A stretch of DNA of 33,473 bases from Chloroflexota bacterium (GTDB lineage: Bacteria; Chloroflexota; Limnocylindria; Limnocylindrales; CSP1-4). The stretch covers positions 1-33,473 of the forward strand of contig JAKAMV010000016.1 of the NCBI GenBank assembly GCA_021812735.1. Reading direction: 5' to 3'. Position numbers and translations under genes: made by a program. Each line of letters begins with the position of its first letter. Within the stretch, counting starts at the first letter, position 1. Shown here piece after piece: positions 1 through 6,969 of the stretch. The notes under the pieces were generated by a model. That model made no database searches, was not told the origin of the DNA, and was given only the letters and a program-made list of their open reading frames with translations.

Positions 1-932
1 TGCAGCACCAGCGCGCCGAGCAGGACGAGCGCGGTGCCGACGGCCTGGACCGGGGTCATGGACTCGCCCAGGAACACGGCCGCCAGGATCACGCCGGTGA
101 CCGGCTCGAACAGCATCAGGATCCCCGCCCGCGTGCCGCCGATCCGTCGGATCGCGATCAGGAACAGCCACGAGCTGACACCCGCCGCCGCGACGCCCGC
201 GAGCAGGATCAGCGGCCAGACGCTCGGGGTCCGGAGGGGGACCAGCAGCCCGTCGCCCTGCCCCGCCGCCCCGGCGAGCGCCGCGGCCCCCACGGCCGCC
301 ACGGCCATGATCAGGCCTGACGCGCCGGCGGACGGAACGGAGCGGTACCCGGTCCGGCTGACCTCGACGAAGAGCACCTGGGCCGCCGATGCCACCAGCC
401 CGAGCACGATGCCGCCGACCAGGTTCGGGGCGTCCCCGGCAGTGGGCGACCCGCCGGCGAGGACGAGGACGACGCCGCCCATCGAGAGGGCGAGCGCGGC
501 CGAGCGCCACCGGGTCAGCCGCTCGTGGCCGAGGAGGACGTCCGCGACGAGGACCCCGGCGGGGTACGTGTAGAACATCATCAGGACGACCGCCACCGGG
601 GCCATCCCGAAGGCGTTGAACATCGCGGCGTTGAGCACGAGGCCGGAGAGGGCGGCCGTCGCCAGCGCGCCCCAGCCTCGCCCGCCGAGTGCCCGGAGCG
701 CCGCGACGCTCTCGCCCGCGGACCGGGTGGCCACCAGGACGACCGCGATGAACGTCACGCCCAGGAGCGCCCGCCAGGAGGTCATGGCGGTGCCCGGCAG
801 GCCCGCGTCGCCGGCCAGCTTGGTGAGCGGCCCGAGCATCCCGAACAGACACGCGGCGATGACCGCCGCCAGCGAGCCTGCGGCGACACCTCGGTCGGGG
901 GCGGCGGGAGCGCTGGCGCCGTCCGCGGTCAC
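1..932 (-). CDS. EamA/DMT-family transporter (3' end cut by window edge)
   Basis: This is a ten-helix drug/metabolite transporter of the EamA family, predicted to sit in the inner membrane and export a small metabolite; the substrate cannot be read from sequence. I translated it directly. The GTG start at 932-930 gives VTADGASAPAAPDRG, followed by hydrophobic helices with typical family signatures: FGMLGPLTKLAGDAG near the N-terminus, a TSWRALLG stretch, MFYTYPAGVLVADVLLGHE at the end of the first repeat, and LFEPVTGVILAAVFLGES at the end of the second. About 310 codons are visible, close to the usual family length, so only the last few residues are probably missing. The start overlaps the stop of the penicillin acylase gene (GTGA, 4 nt), so the two are probably translationally coupled. 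Long plus-strand reading frames opposite this gene are codon-bias shadows. Confidence 0.88.
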   Translation of the reverse strand, partial: MTADGASAPAAPDRGVAAGSLAAVIAACLFGMLGPLTKLAGDAGLPGTAMTSWRALLGVTFIAVVLVATRSAGESVAALRALGGRGWGALATAALSGLVLNAAMFNAFGMAPVAVVLMMFYTYPAGVLVADVLLGHERLTRWRSAALALSMGGVVLVLAGGSPTAGDAPNLVGGIVLGLVASAAQVLFVEVSRTGYRSVPSAGASGLIMAVAAVGAAALAGAAGQGDGLLVPLRTPSVWPLILLAGVAAAGVSSWLFLIAIRRIGGTRAGILMLFEPVTGVILAAVFLGESMTPVQAVGTALVLLGALVL

Positions 933-3559
933 GGGGCGGGCCGGAGGACGAGCGTCGCCGCCGACGCCCGCGCCACCGCGCCGGCCGTGAACGGCAGCGG
1001 CACGGTCTGGTTCGCCAGCCACCGCGCGATGAAGTCGGTGTTGTGCGAGCTGAACGGCACGCCGCTCTGGCCGGTGGTGGTGATGATCCGCGACGCGTCG
1101 AGGTTGCCCATGTCGTAGATCGCCCGCATCGACGGGCCGTTGGTGACCGCGAAGATGCCGGCCAGCGAGGTTGCGGCGGGCGGGGTGCCGGTCACCGGGT
1201 CGGGGTATGCCACCGACCACTGGTAGTACGTGTTGTCCACCGCGCCGCTGGCGCCGTTGACCTGCACCGGCGACGTGTCGAAGTACCAGTCGAGCGGTCC
1301 GATCCCGGCCGAGCCGAAGGTGGCCTCGCGGAAGGCGATGGTGTGGATCCGGCCCCACGACCACGTGCCCGGGTCGCCGAGGTCGCTGCGGAGCCAGCTG
1401 CCCGCGGTGTCGAGCGCCTTGGCCGTGACCGCCGCGGCATCGGCCCCGATGCCCCTCGCGCGGTCGCCCCACCACGCGGACGCCCGGCCGGCCGGCGTGC
1501 CGATCAGCGTGGCCGTCAGGTCGTTCGCCCAGTCCGAGCCGACGTAGCTCGCGGCCCACGGCCCGAGGTTGCCGTCGAAGATCGCCCGCTCCACGGCCAG
1601 CTCGAAGACGCTGAACGAGGTGCAGCCCGTGGACGACACCGTGCACGTGCCGTCCCAGCCGAGGATCCGGTCCAGCACCGCCTGGCCGTCGGCGGTTCCC
1701 GGGTGCGGGCGCATCGCCTGCAGCGCCGTCTGCATCCGGGCGCCGCGCAGCAGCGTAGTGTCGCCCTCGATCGCGCTCATCGTCTGCGTCGTGACCGTGC
1801 CCTTCGCCGCGTCGAGCAGCTGGGTGATCCGCGCCGCCCGGTCGCCGCGGTCGTATTCGGCTCCGATGAACAGCGAACCGGCGTCCACCGGGTTGTTGGC
1901 GGTCACGATGCGACCGGACGGCGGGTCGTACACGGACGGCAGCTGGTCGAACGGGATGAACGACACCCACTCGTGCTTGCCGTCCCAGCCGGGCACGGGC
2001 CGCAGGCCGTGATCGGACGGGTCGGAGCGGACCGGGATGGCACCCGGCATCTGGTACCCGATGTTGCCGTCAACGTCCGCGTACACGAAGTTCTGCGACG
2101 GCGCCCCGAACAGCCGGAGCGCGTCCCGGAACTGCGCCCAGTTGGCGGCCGTGTCGATGTCGAGGAACGCCTCGATCACGCGGTCCGGCAGGGCGGTCGC
2201 CGTCCAGCGGAGGGCGAACAGCGTCGGGTTGCCGGCCAGTCGCGCGTCGGCGTCGTTGACGATCGGGCCGTGGCTGGTCTCGCGGACGGTGAGGGTCACG
2301 TCCTGGCCCCCGGCCACCTTGATGACCTCGTTGCGGACCGTGAACGGCTCGGACCCGCTCGCCGTGAGGTACCGGCCGGGGTTGGCCGGGTCCTGCTTCT
2401 CCATGACCAGGTCCTGGACGTCGGGGTTGACGTTGGTCACGCCCCAGCTGATCCGGGCGTTGTGCCCGGCGATCACGCCCGGGGTGCCAGGGAAGGTGAC
2501 GCCCACGACGTCGTAGGGGCAGCTCGCGCTCACCTGGGCGCAGTGGAGGCCGTTGACATACCAGATCGACGGCATGTTGAAGCCGAGGTGCGGATCGTTG
2601 GCCAGCATCGGCTTGCCGCTCTGCGTGTACGTCCCGTCCACGACCCAGTTGTTGGAGCCGATGCCGGCCATGCCCACCATCCCGCGGGCGCCGGTGAGGC
2701 CCAGCTCCGCGCCGATGCCGCCGGCAGTCTGGGCCAGGTCCGCCCACGCACCCGACGTGGCGGCCGTCACGAGGGCCGGCGCGCCCCCGATCCCGGCGCT
2801 CGCACTCGGCGCCGGCGGGACTGCAGACGAGACGCCGATGCCCGTCTGCTGCGGCGACGCGATCACCGGCCGGCCCGCCGGGTAGGCGGGGAACAGCTCG
2901 TCGGTCAGCTTCGGGTCGCCCAGCCGCTGGTCCTCGAGCATCCGGAAGATCTCCGTGTCCATGTTGCCGCCGAGGCTCCACGCCTGCACCTTGGCGAAGG
3001 TCAGGATGTCCAGCGGCCCCCAGGGCTCGGGGCGGTAGCCGTGGAGTGCGTCACCGAGGCCGGACTGGAGGGCGACCAGCTCGAAGGGAGCGCCGAGCGG
3101 CCCCGGGTGGCCCGCGAGGTACGCGTTCACGCCGTCGCTGTACGCCTGGAGCACGGCCTTGGTGCCCTCCGAGAGGACGGCGTAGTCGCGCTCGGCCGCA
3201 CCCCGCCAGTCGAGGGTCCGGATGAACTCGTCCTGCTTGAGCGCCGCGGGGCCGAGGATCTCGGCCAGGCGCCCGGCGCCCGCCATGCGCCAGACTTCCA
3301 TCTGCCACAGCCGCTCCGAGGCGTGGACCCAGCCCTGGGCGAAGAACAGGTCGTGGGCGTCACTGGCCGTGATCTGGGCGATCCCGTTGACGTCGCGGTC
3401 CACGCGCACCTGCCCGTGGAGCCCCGCGACGGCGAGGTTCCCCGACGTCACCGGCTGCGCGGCTGCCGTGACCCAGCCGACGCTGCCGACGACAAGCGCC
3501 ACCACCACCAGCAGGACGACGGCGACGCCCCACAGGCCCCGCTTCGCGATCCGACCCAC
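929..3559 (-). CDS. Penicillin acylase family protein (Ntn hydrolase), membrane-anchored
   Basis: This 876-aa protein matches the penicillin amidase family (Ntn hydrolases that cleave amides of acylated amines such as beta-lactams or acyl-homoserine lactones). Residues about 8-33 form a hydrophobic N-terminal segment, either a signal anchor or a signal peptide. The alpha chain carries FFAQGWVHASERLWQME and GRLAEILG. The beta chain should start at the autocatalytic site G301/S302 in GIGSNNWVVDG, and SNNW is the family hallmark with S302 as nucleophile. Downstream are ANDPHLG, the PGVIAGHN segment and SFSVFELAVERA, all typical. A linker rich in Pro, Ala and Ser (about 240-270) lies just before the cleavage site, as expected for a spacer peptide. 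The start is GTG at 3559, behind a doubled AGGAG-type ribosome site. The gene is coupled to the EamA exporter. The true substrate is unknown; penicillin itself is only the family name. Confidence 0.93.
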   Translation of the reverse strand: MGRIAKRGLWGVAVVLLVVVALVVGSVGWVTAAAQPVTSGNLAVAGLHGQVRVDRDVNGIAQITASDAHDLFFAQGWVHASERLWQMEVWRMAGAGRLAEILGPAALKQDEFIRTLDWRGAAERDYAVLSEGTKAVLQAYSDGVNAYLAGHPGPLGAPFELVALQSGLGDALHGYRPEPWGPLDILTFAKVQAWSLGGNMDTEIFRMLEDQRLGDPKLTDELFPAYPAGRPVIASPQQTGIGVSSAVPPAPSASAGIGGAPALVTAATSGAWADLAQTAGGIGAELGLTGARGMVGMAGIGSNNWVVDGTYTQSGKPMLANDPHLGFNMPSIWYVNGLHCAQVSASCPYDVVGVTFPGTPGVIAGHNARISWGVTNVNPDVQDLVMEKQDPANPGRYLTASGSEPFTVRNEVIKVAGGQDVTLTVRETSHGPIVNDADARLAGNPTLFALRWTATALPDRVIEAFLDIDTAANWAQFRDALRLFGAPSQNFVYADVDGNIGYQMPGAIPVRSDPSDHGLRPVPGWDGKHEWVSFIPFDQLPSVYDPPSGRIVTANNPVDAGSLFIGAEYDRGDRAARITQLLDAAKGTVTTQTMSAIEGDTTLLRGARMQTALQAMRPHPGTADGQAVLDRILGWDGTCTVSSTGCTSFSVFELAVERAIFDGNLGPWAASYVGSDWANDLTATLIGTPAGRASAWWGDRARGIGADAAAVTAKALDTAGSWLRSDLGDPGTWSWGRIHTIAFREATFGSAGIGPLDWYFDTSPVQVNGASGAVDNTYYQWSVAYPDPVTGTPPAATSLAGIFAVTNGPSMRAIYDMGNLDASRIITTTGQSGVPFSSHNTDFIARWLANQTVPLPFTAGAVARASAATLVLRPAP

Positions 3560-3654
3560 GCTCGCTCCTCCGCTCCTCCCCCTCCGGGGTGCCCGTCAGT
3601 CTGCCCCACGCGAGCAGGCGTCGGGCCGCCGTTTCGCGGCCCGTGGGCGCGGGG

Positions 3655-4656
3655 TCAGCGGGGGAGCAGCGTCCCCAGGCCGCGACGCTCGGCCTCGGCG
3701 AGGATCGCGGACCCGAACACCACGTCCGCGAGGCCGGTGCCGAGGTGCGTCACCACGATCCGGCCGGCCGGCCTTGGCGCGGCTCGGTCCAGCGCGGCCC
3801 CGATCATCGCCTGCGGCTCCGGGTAGCCGTCGAACTGGCCCGCGTCCCGGTTGGCGAGGAACTGCTCGGTGTGGTCGGTCACGAACAGGGCGGCATCGCG
3901 GGCCACCTCCGCCGCGCACATCGTCGCGTAATCCACCGGGACCACCAGCGCGTTCGCGGCCAGCCAGTCGTTGGTCATCGCCTGGCGCTCGGACGGCGGC
4001 GCGAAGGACGCGGCCGTCACGACCACGTCGGCCCCCTCGACGGCAGCGCGCGCGGACGGCGCGACCGCGGCGCTGGCGATCCCCTCGAGGCTGCGGGCGG
4101 TCTCGCTCAGCGCACCGGCTCGCGCCGTGTCGCGGTCGAACACGGCGAGCTCGACGCCGGGCAGGAGGCCGGCGATCACCGGCAGGTGGCTGTGGCCCTG
4201 GGCACCGGCGCCGATCAGCGCCGCGCGCGGGCGGCGCGGGTCCGCCGGCGCGGCCCAGGCCCGGATCGCGACGCCGGACACGGCTGCCGTCCGCTGGGCG
4301 GTGACGGGCCCCGCGTCGAGGATGGCCGTGGCGAGGCCACTGGTCGGGTCGTTGAGGATGAGGAGCGCGCTCAGGGCGGGGAGGCCGCGGGCTGCGTTGC
4401 CCTGGAAGCCCAGGATCCACTTGACGCCCAGGCGGTCGTCAGACCCGTCGGCCGAGGCGCCGGGCAGGTAGGCCGGCATCGCGTGAGCGAACGAGTTCTC
4501 CGGGCGGGGGTGGATACCGATCTTGGCGGGGAGCTCGGCGGGCCCCGCCAGCCCACGGAGCGTGGCCTCGGCAAGGGCGAGGCGCTCGGCGAGCGCCGGC
4601 ATGGCGGCGGCCACGTCCGAGGCCGAGAGGTAGCGGAGCGGCGTCGGCTGGTCCAT
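3655..4656 (-). CDS. Ornithine cyclodeaminase / mu-crystallin family NAD(P)-dependent enzyme
   Basis: The 333-aa protein belongs to the ornithine cyclodeaminase/mu-crystallin family, whose members include ornithine and lysine cyclodeaminases, alanine dehydrogenases and ketimine reductases. Visible signatures are VKWILGFQGN (K79, substrate-carboxylate lysine region), LLILNDPTSGL, VTAQRTAAVSG (R122) and the Rossmann glycine motif GAGAQG at 149-154. The exact reaction cannot be assigned from sequence. A longer frame runs upstream to 4740, but its first 28 residues are Pro/Arg-rich and unlike the family. I therefore chose ATG at 4656, which has a TACACT box exactly six nucleotides upstream and no Shine-Dalgarno sequence, suggesting a leaderless transcript. 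It lies 80 nt after the phosphomannose isomerase gene and 95 nt before the penicillin acylase gene on the same strand. Confidence 0.9.
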   Translation of the reverse strand: MDQPTPLRYLSASDVAAAMPALAERLALAEATLRGLAGPAELPAKIGIHPRPENSFAHAMPAYLPGASADGSDDRLGVKWILGFQGNAARGLPALSALLILNDPTSGLATAILDAGPVTAQRTAAVSGVAIRAWAAPADPRRPRAALIGAGAQGHSHLPVIAGLLPGVELAVFDRDTARAGALSETARSLEGIASAAVAPSARAAVEGADVVVTAASFAPPSERQAMTNDWLAANALVVPVDYATMCAAEVARDAALFVTDHTEQFLANRDAGQFDGYPEPQAMIGAALDRAAPRPAGRIVVTHLGTGLADVVFGSAILAEAERRGLGTLLPR

Positions 4657-4662
4657 GCCCCG

Positions 4663-4668
4663 AGTGTA
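4663..4668 (-). promoter_or_regulatory. TANNNT -10 box for leaderless OCD-family gene
   Basis: TACACT on the minus strand ends six nucleotides before the ATG at 4656. This places the expected transcription start at or next to the A of the start codon. No ribosome-binding site intervenes. The same geometry recurs at other genes here. Confidence 0.5.
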
Positions 4669-4736
4669 GGGCGTCGGCGCGGGCCAGCGGGCGGGCGAGA
4701 GGCGGCCTCGCGGCGGCCCGGGCGGGCCGCCAGCGG

Positions 4737-5672
4737 TCATGCGGGTAGCGAGCCGACCAGCACGCGCGTCGCGGCCTCGGCCACGATCTCGTAGCCGCCG
4801 GAGGCCGCCGGCACGACCAGCGCCTCGCCGGGACCGAGCGCCGCGGCCCAGCCGTCCCCCGACAGCGTCGCGCTGTCGCCGACGAGCGAGACCACCTCCG
4901 GTGCCTCGCCGCCCGGGTCGCGGTCGTGTCGTCCGCCCGGCCCGAGGATCTCGAGGGCGAACTCCGGGGCGCCCAGCCCGTCGGCGGGGAGGCGCCAGTC
5001 GCGGCCGCGCACGATCGCGGTGCGGCTGGGCACGATCGCCTCGAGCGCCTCGTCGCGGTGCAGCCGGCGCCCGGGGACCGCCGGCCGCCCCCAGTCCGAG
5101 ATGCGGTAGGTGATGTCGGACGGCTGCTCGATCTCGTACACGAAGACACCGGCGCCGATCGCATGCATGGTCCCGGTGGGGAGGTAGAGGATCTCGCCCG
5201 GGGCAGCCTCACGCGTCGCGCAGCTCTCACGGCCCACCGTCCCGTCGGCGATGCAGGCTCGCAGCTCGGCCTCGCTCAGTCCGGGGCGCGGCCCGGTGAT
5301 CAGCACGGCGTCCGCGCCAGCGGCCAGGACCACCCATGCCTCGGCCTTGCCGACCGCGCTGGGCCCGTCGCGGCGGCGGGCCAGCTCGTCCGACGGGTGG
5401 ACCTGCAGCGAGAGCCAGTCGCCGGCATCGATCAGCTTGGCAAGGAGCGGGAAGCGCGGTCCGAGCCGCTCGATCCCGCGCCGACCGACGAGCCGCGCCC
5501 CGAAACGGGCGGCGAGTCGGTCGAGGGTGGCGGGGCCGGTCGGGGTGTCCGCGATCGTGTCGGGCCCGGCGATCCAGACCTCACCGATCCCGCTGCCGAG
5601 CCGATTCCCGGCCCACCGGCGCGACTCCCGCACCGGGCGGGGGCGGAGTACGGGCGGGAGCGCAGTCTGCAT
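4737..5672 (-). CDS. manA: Mannose-6-phosphate isomerase, class I (short type)
   Basis: This 311-aa cupin protein should interconvert fructose-6-phosphate and mannose-6-phosphate in the cytoplasm, feeding GDP-mannose synthesis or mannose use. It shows the type I zinc site: Q90 and H92 in LSLQVHPSD, E111 in GKAEAWVV, and H170 in PTGTMHAIGAG. The conserved YEIEQPSDITYRISDWGR block follows. The length suits the short bacterial form (about 310-330 aa) rather than the enterobacterial form of about 390 aa. The start ATG at 5672 has no Shine-Dalgarno but has TATGCT six nucleotides upstream. It is followed 80 nt later by the OCD-family gene, which has its own box, so the two need not be one transcription unit. 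Confidence 0.92.
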   Translation of the reverse strand: MQTALPPVLRPRPVRESRRWAGNRLGSGIGEVWIAGPDTIADTPTGPATLDRLAARFGARLVGRRGIERLGPRFPLLAKLIDAGDWLSLQVHPSDELARRRDGPSAVGKAEAWVVLAAGADAVLITGPRPGLSEAELRACIADGTVGRESCATREAAPGEILYLPTGTMHAIGAGVFVYEIEQPSDITYRISDWGRPAVPGRRLHRDEALEAIVPSRTAIVRGRDWRLPADGLGAPEFALEILGPGGRHDRDPGGEAPEVVSLVGDSATLSGDGWAAALGPGEALVVPAASGGYEIVAEAATRVLVGSLPA

Positions 5673-5678
5673 CGCCAG

Positions 5679-5684
5679 AGCATA
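5679..5684 (-). promoter_or_regulatory. TANNNT -10 box for leaderless manA
   Basis: TATGCT on the minus strand ends six nucleotides before the manA ATG (5672-5670), with no ribosome-binding site between. This is consistent with transcription starting at the start codon. Confidence 0.5.
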
Positions 5685-5751
5685 GCCGCCACGCGGTCCC
5701 GCCCCCTGTGTCTCCGCCGCCCCGCCACGGGGTGCGCGATCCCGCCGGACG

Positions 5752-5785
5752 CGCGAACGCCCCGGCCGGAGCCGGGGCGTTCGCG
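5752..5785 (-). terminator. 15-bp GC-rich hairpin terminator after the 44-aa gene
   Basis: Two perfect 15-nt arms (5752-5766 and 5771-5785) flank a 4-nt loop. The hairpin begins 22 nt past the stop of the minus-strand 44-aa gene, so it most likely ends that transcript. There is no U-tract. It also separates that gene from manA downstream. Confidence 0.7.
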
Positions 5786-5806
5786 TGCGTTAGGCTGTGG
5801 GTGCGC

Positions 5807-5941
5807 CTAGTGGCGGCCGAGCATCTCCCACAGCAGGGGATTGTCCCGGGGGTCGCGGTCCTCCCGCGTGTCCTCGGCGCTCAGCACGATGGCGACGATC
5901 GAGAACAACGCGAGGAGAGCGATCGCGGTGAGGATGACCAT
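5807..5941 (-). CDS. 44-aa single-span membrane protein, unknown function
   Basis: I found this short gene by translating the minus strand; it is below the usual ORF size cut-off. It encodes 44 residues, beginning MVILTAIALLALFSIVAIVL (one hydrophobic helix) and followed by a strongly charged, mostly acidic tail (SAEDTREDRDPRDNPLLWEM) ending LGRH. Three things support it as a real gene: an AGGAAGG-type ribosome site just before the ATG, a strong hairpin 22 nt after the TAG stop, and placement divergent from the Lrp/AsnC gene across a 117-bp regulatory-looking spacer. I recognise no family. It may be a small membrane regulator or subunit, but that is a guess. Confidence 0.62.
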   Translation of the reverse strand: MVILTAIALLALFSIVAIVLSAEDTREDRDPRDNPLLWEMLGRH

Positions 5942-5984
5942 CGCGCACCTTCCTGGCGTGACGGGTGTCCGAACTGGCACCCTT

Positions 5985-6052
5985 TGATGAGGTTATGGTC
6001 ATTCTAGCCTAAGAACCGTAGGCGTTCCAATCCGATTGGCCTAACGAATAGG
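5985..6052. promoter_or_regulatory. AT-rich divergent promoter with nested palindromes (Lrp/AsnC operator candidate)
   Basis: The 117-bp spacer between the 44-aa gene (minus) and the Lrp/AsnC gene (plus) is clearly poorer in GC than its surroundings. It contains CCTA-N7-TAGG (6008-6022), the 13-bp palindrome CCAATCCGATTGG (6027-6039) and CCTA-N5-TAGG (6040-6052) in close succession. A TAGAAT box on the minus strand near 6001-6006 could be the -10 element of the small gene. Lrp/AsnC proteins commonly bind such dyads next to their own gene; autoregulation here is inferred. Confidence 0.5.
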
Positions 6053-6058
6053 TGCCCT

Positions 6059-6568
6059 GTGGCAAAGAACGACCCCGTCAGCCAGACCGACGCCCGCCTG
6101 CTGCGGATCCTGCAGGTGGACGGCCGACGCTCCTACGCCGACCTCGGCAACGACCTTGGCATGGCCGGCCCGTCGGCGCACGAGCGGGTGAAGAAGCTCG
6201 AGGCGAAGGGCGTCATCCGCGGCTACTCGGCCAACGTGGACCCGCGGGCGGTTGGCCTTGGCGTGCTGGCGTTCACGTGGGTGACCCAGGCGCCGGGCAC
6301 GATCACCGTGGACCTGATGCCCCGCTTCGAGGAGATCGCGGAGATCGAGGAGTGCCACCACGCGGCCGGGGAGGCGGACTACATCCTCAAGCTCCGCGCC
6401 CACGACATGGAGCATCTGGGCGACGTGATCCGCCGGGTCCAGATCATCCCCAACGTGTTCTCGACCCGGACGGACGTCGTGTTCAGCACCGGGTTCGAGC
6501 GGCGCCCGCTGCCGCTGCGCCGGCCGGCGGAGGAGGGTCCGGAGGTCGCCGCGGAGCCGGAGTCGTAG
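6059..6568 (+). CDS. Lrp/AsnC family transcriptional regulator
   Basis: The 169-aa protein has the standard layout. An N-terminal winged helix-turn-helix spans about residues 10-60 (DARLLRILQVDGRRSYADLG, then ERVKKLEAKGVIRGYSANVD). It is followed by the ligand-sensing alpha/beta RAM domain (EIAEIEECHHAAGEADYILK, RAHDMEHLGDVIRR, then IIPNVFSTRTDVVFST). About 20 extra residues rich in Pro, Glu and Arg close the protein. The start is GTG at 6059, giving MAKNDPVSQTD, with only a weak AGGTG upstream. Such regulators sense amino acids or related metabolites as octamers or dimers; the effector is not readable here. The gene converges with the 101-aa gene, the stops being 7 nt apart. Confidence 0.92.
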   Translation: MAKNDPVSQTDARLLRILQVDGRRSYADLGNDLGMAGPSAHERVKKLEAKGVIRGYSANVDPRAVGLGVLAFTWVTQAPGTITVDLMPRFEEIAEIEECHHAAGEADYILKLRAHDMEHLGDVIRRVQIIPNVFSTRTDVVFSTGFERRPLPLRRPAEEGPEVAAEPES

Positions 6569-6575
6569 CGGCGGG

Positions 6576-6881
6576 CTACGCCTCGCTCTGGGCGGCGCCC
6601 GCGGCCTGGCGCTCGAGCGCCGCCAGTTCGTCGGGCGAGATGAGCGCGTCCGGCGGCGGGAAGCCCAGGTACCGCCGATGCGCCGCCAGGACATCCTCGG
6701 CCAATTGGGCATCGAGGCGCGGGTCGCCGACGGTGTCGGCCAGCCAGGTGGCCTCGGCGCGCAGCTCGCGCGCGTCGATCTCCTCGTCGCGGCGGCTGCT
6801 GTCTGCCAGCACCAGCCAGACGAGGGCGCCGCCGGCCACCATGCCGACGAGCAGAAGCCACATGCTGAACTCGGAACCCAT
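6576..6881 (-). CDS. 101-aa N-terminally membrane-anchored protein, unknown
   Basis: The protein starts MGSEFSMWLLLVGMVAGGAL, giving one transmembrane helix over about residues 7-26. A soluble, mostly helical and acidic domain follows (SSRRDEEIDARELRAEATWL, then GDPRLDAQLAEDVLAAHRRY). I do not recognise a family. It is transcribed divergently from lgt. A 9-codon reading frame (6914-6885) with its own TANNNT box ends three nucleotides before this start, in the same frame but separated by a TGA. That short frame may be a leader peptide. There is no convincing ribosome-binding site at 6881. Confidence 0.68.
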   Translation of the reverse strand: MGSEFSMWLLLVGMVAGGALVWLVLADSSRRDEEIDARELRAEATWLADTVGDPRLDAQLAEDVLAAHRRYLGFPPPDALISPDELAALERQAAGAAQSEA

Positions 6882-6884
6882 GGG

Positions 6885-6914
6885 TCAGGCCCCCGGGCGC
6901 ACGGTGTTCGTCAT
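6885..6914 (-). other. Possible 9-aa upstream leader ORF
   Basis: ATG at 6914 opens a short frame reading MTNTVRPGA and a TGA stop, three nucleotides before the ATG of the 101-aa gene. A TACGCT box (6923-6928, minus strand) lies eight nucleotides upstream of its ATG, so this frame, not the main gene, occupies the leaderless start position. It is too short to judge as coding on sequence alone. Confidence 0.3.
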
Positions 6915-6955
6915 CGCGCTGTAGCGTAGCCCACAGGCGATTGCCGCGCTCCGGC

Positions 6956-6961
6956 TACACT
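6956..6961 (+). promoter_or_regulatory. TANNNT -10 box for lgt
   Basis: TACACT ends eight nucleotides before the lgt ATG, with no Shine-Dalgarno sequence between. This fits a leaderless or nearly leaderless transcript. Confidence 0.42.
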
Positions 6962-6969
6962 TCGCCGAC

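Noticed and set aside
1043..3826. A 927-codon plus-strand open frame opposite the penicillin acylase gene
   Set aside because: It is the antisense shadow of a GC-rich gene: Arg/Gly/Val/Asp-rich low-complexity protein with no domain, while the minus strand has a clear family match with an intact active site.
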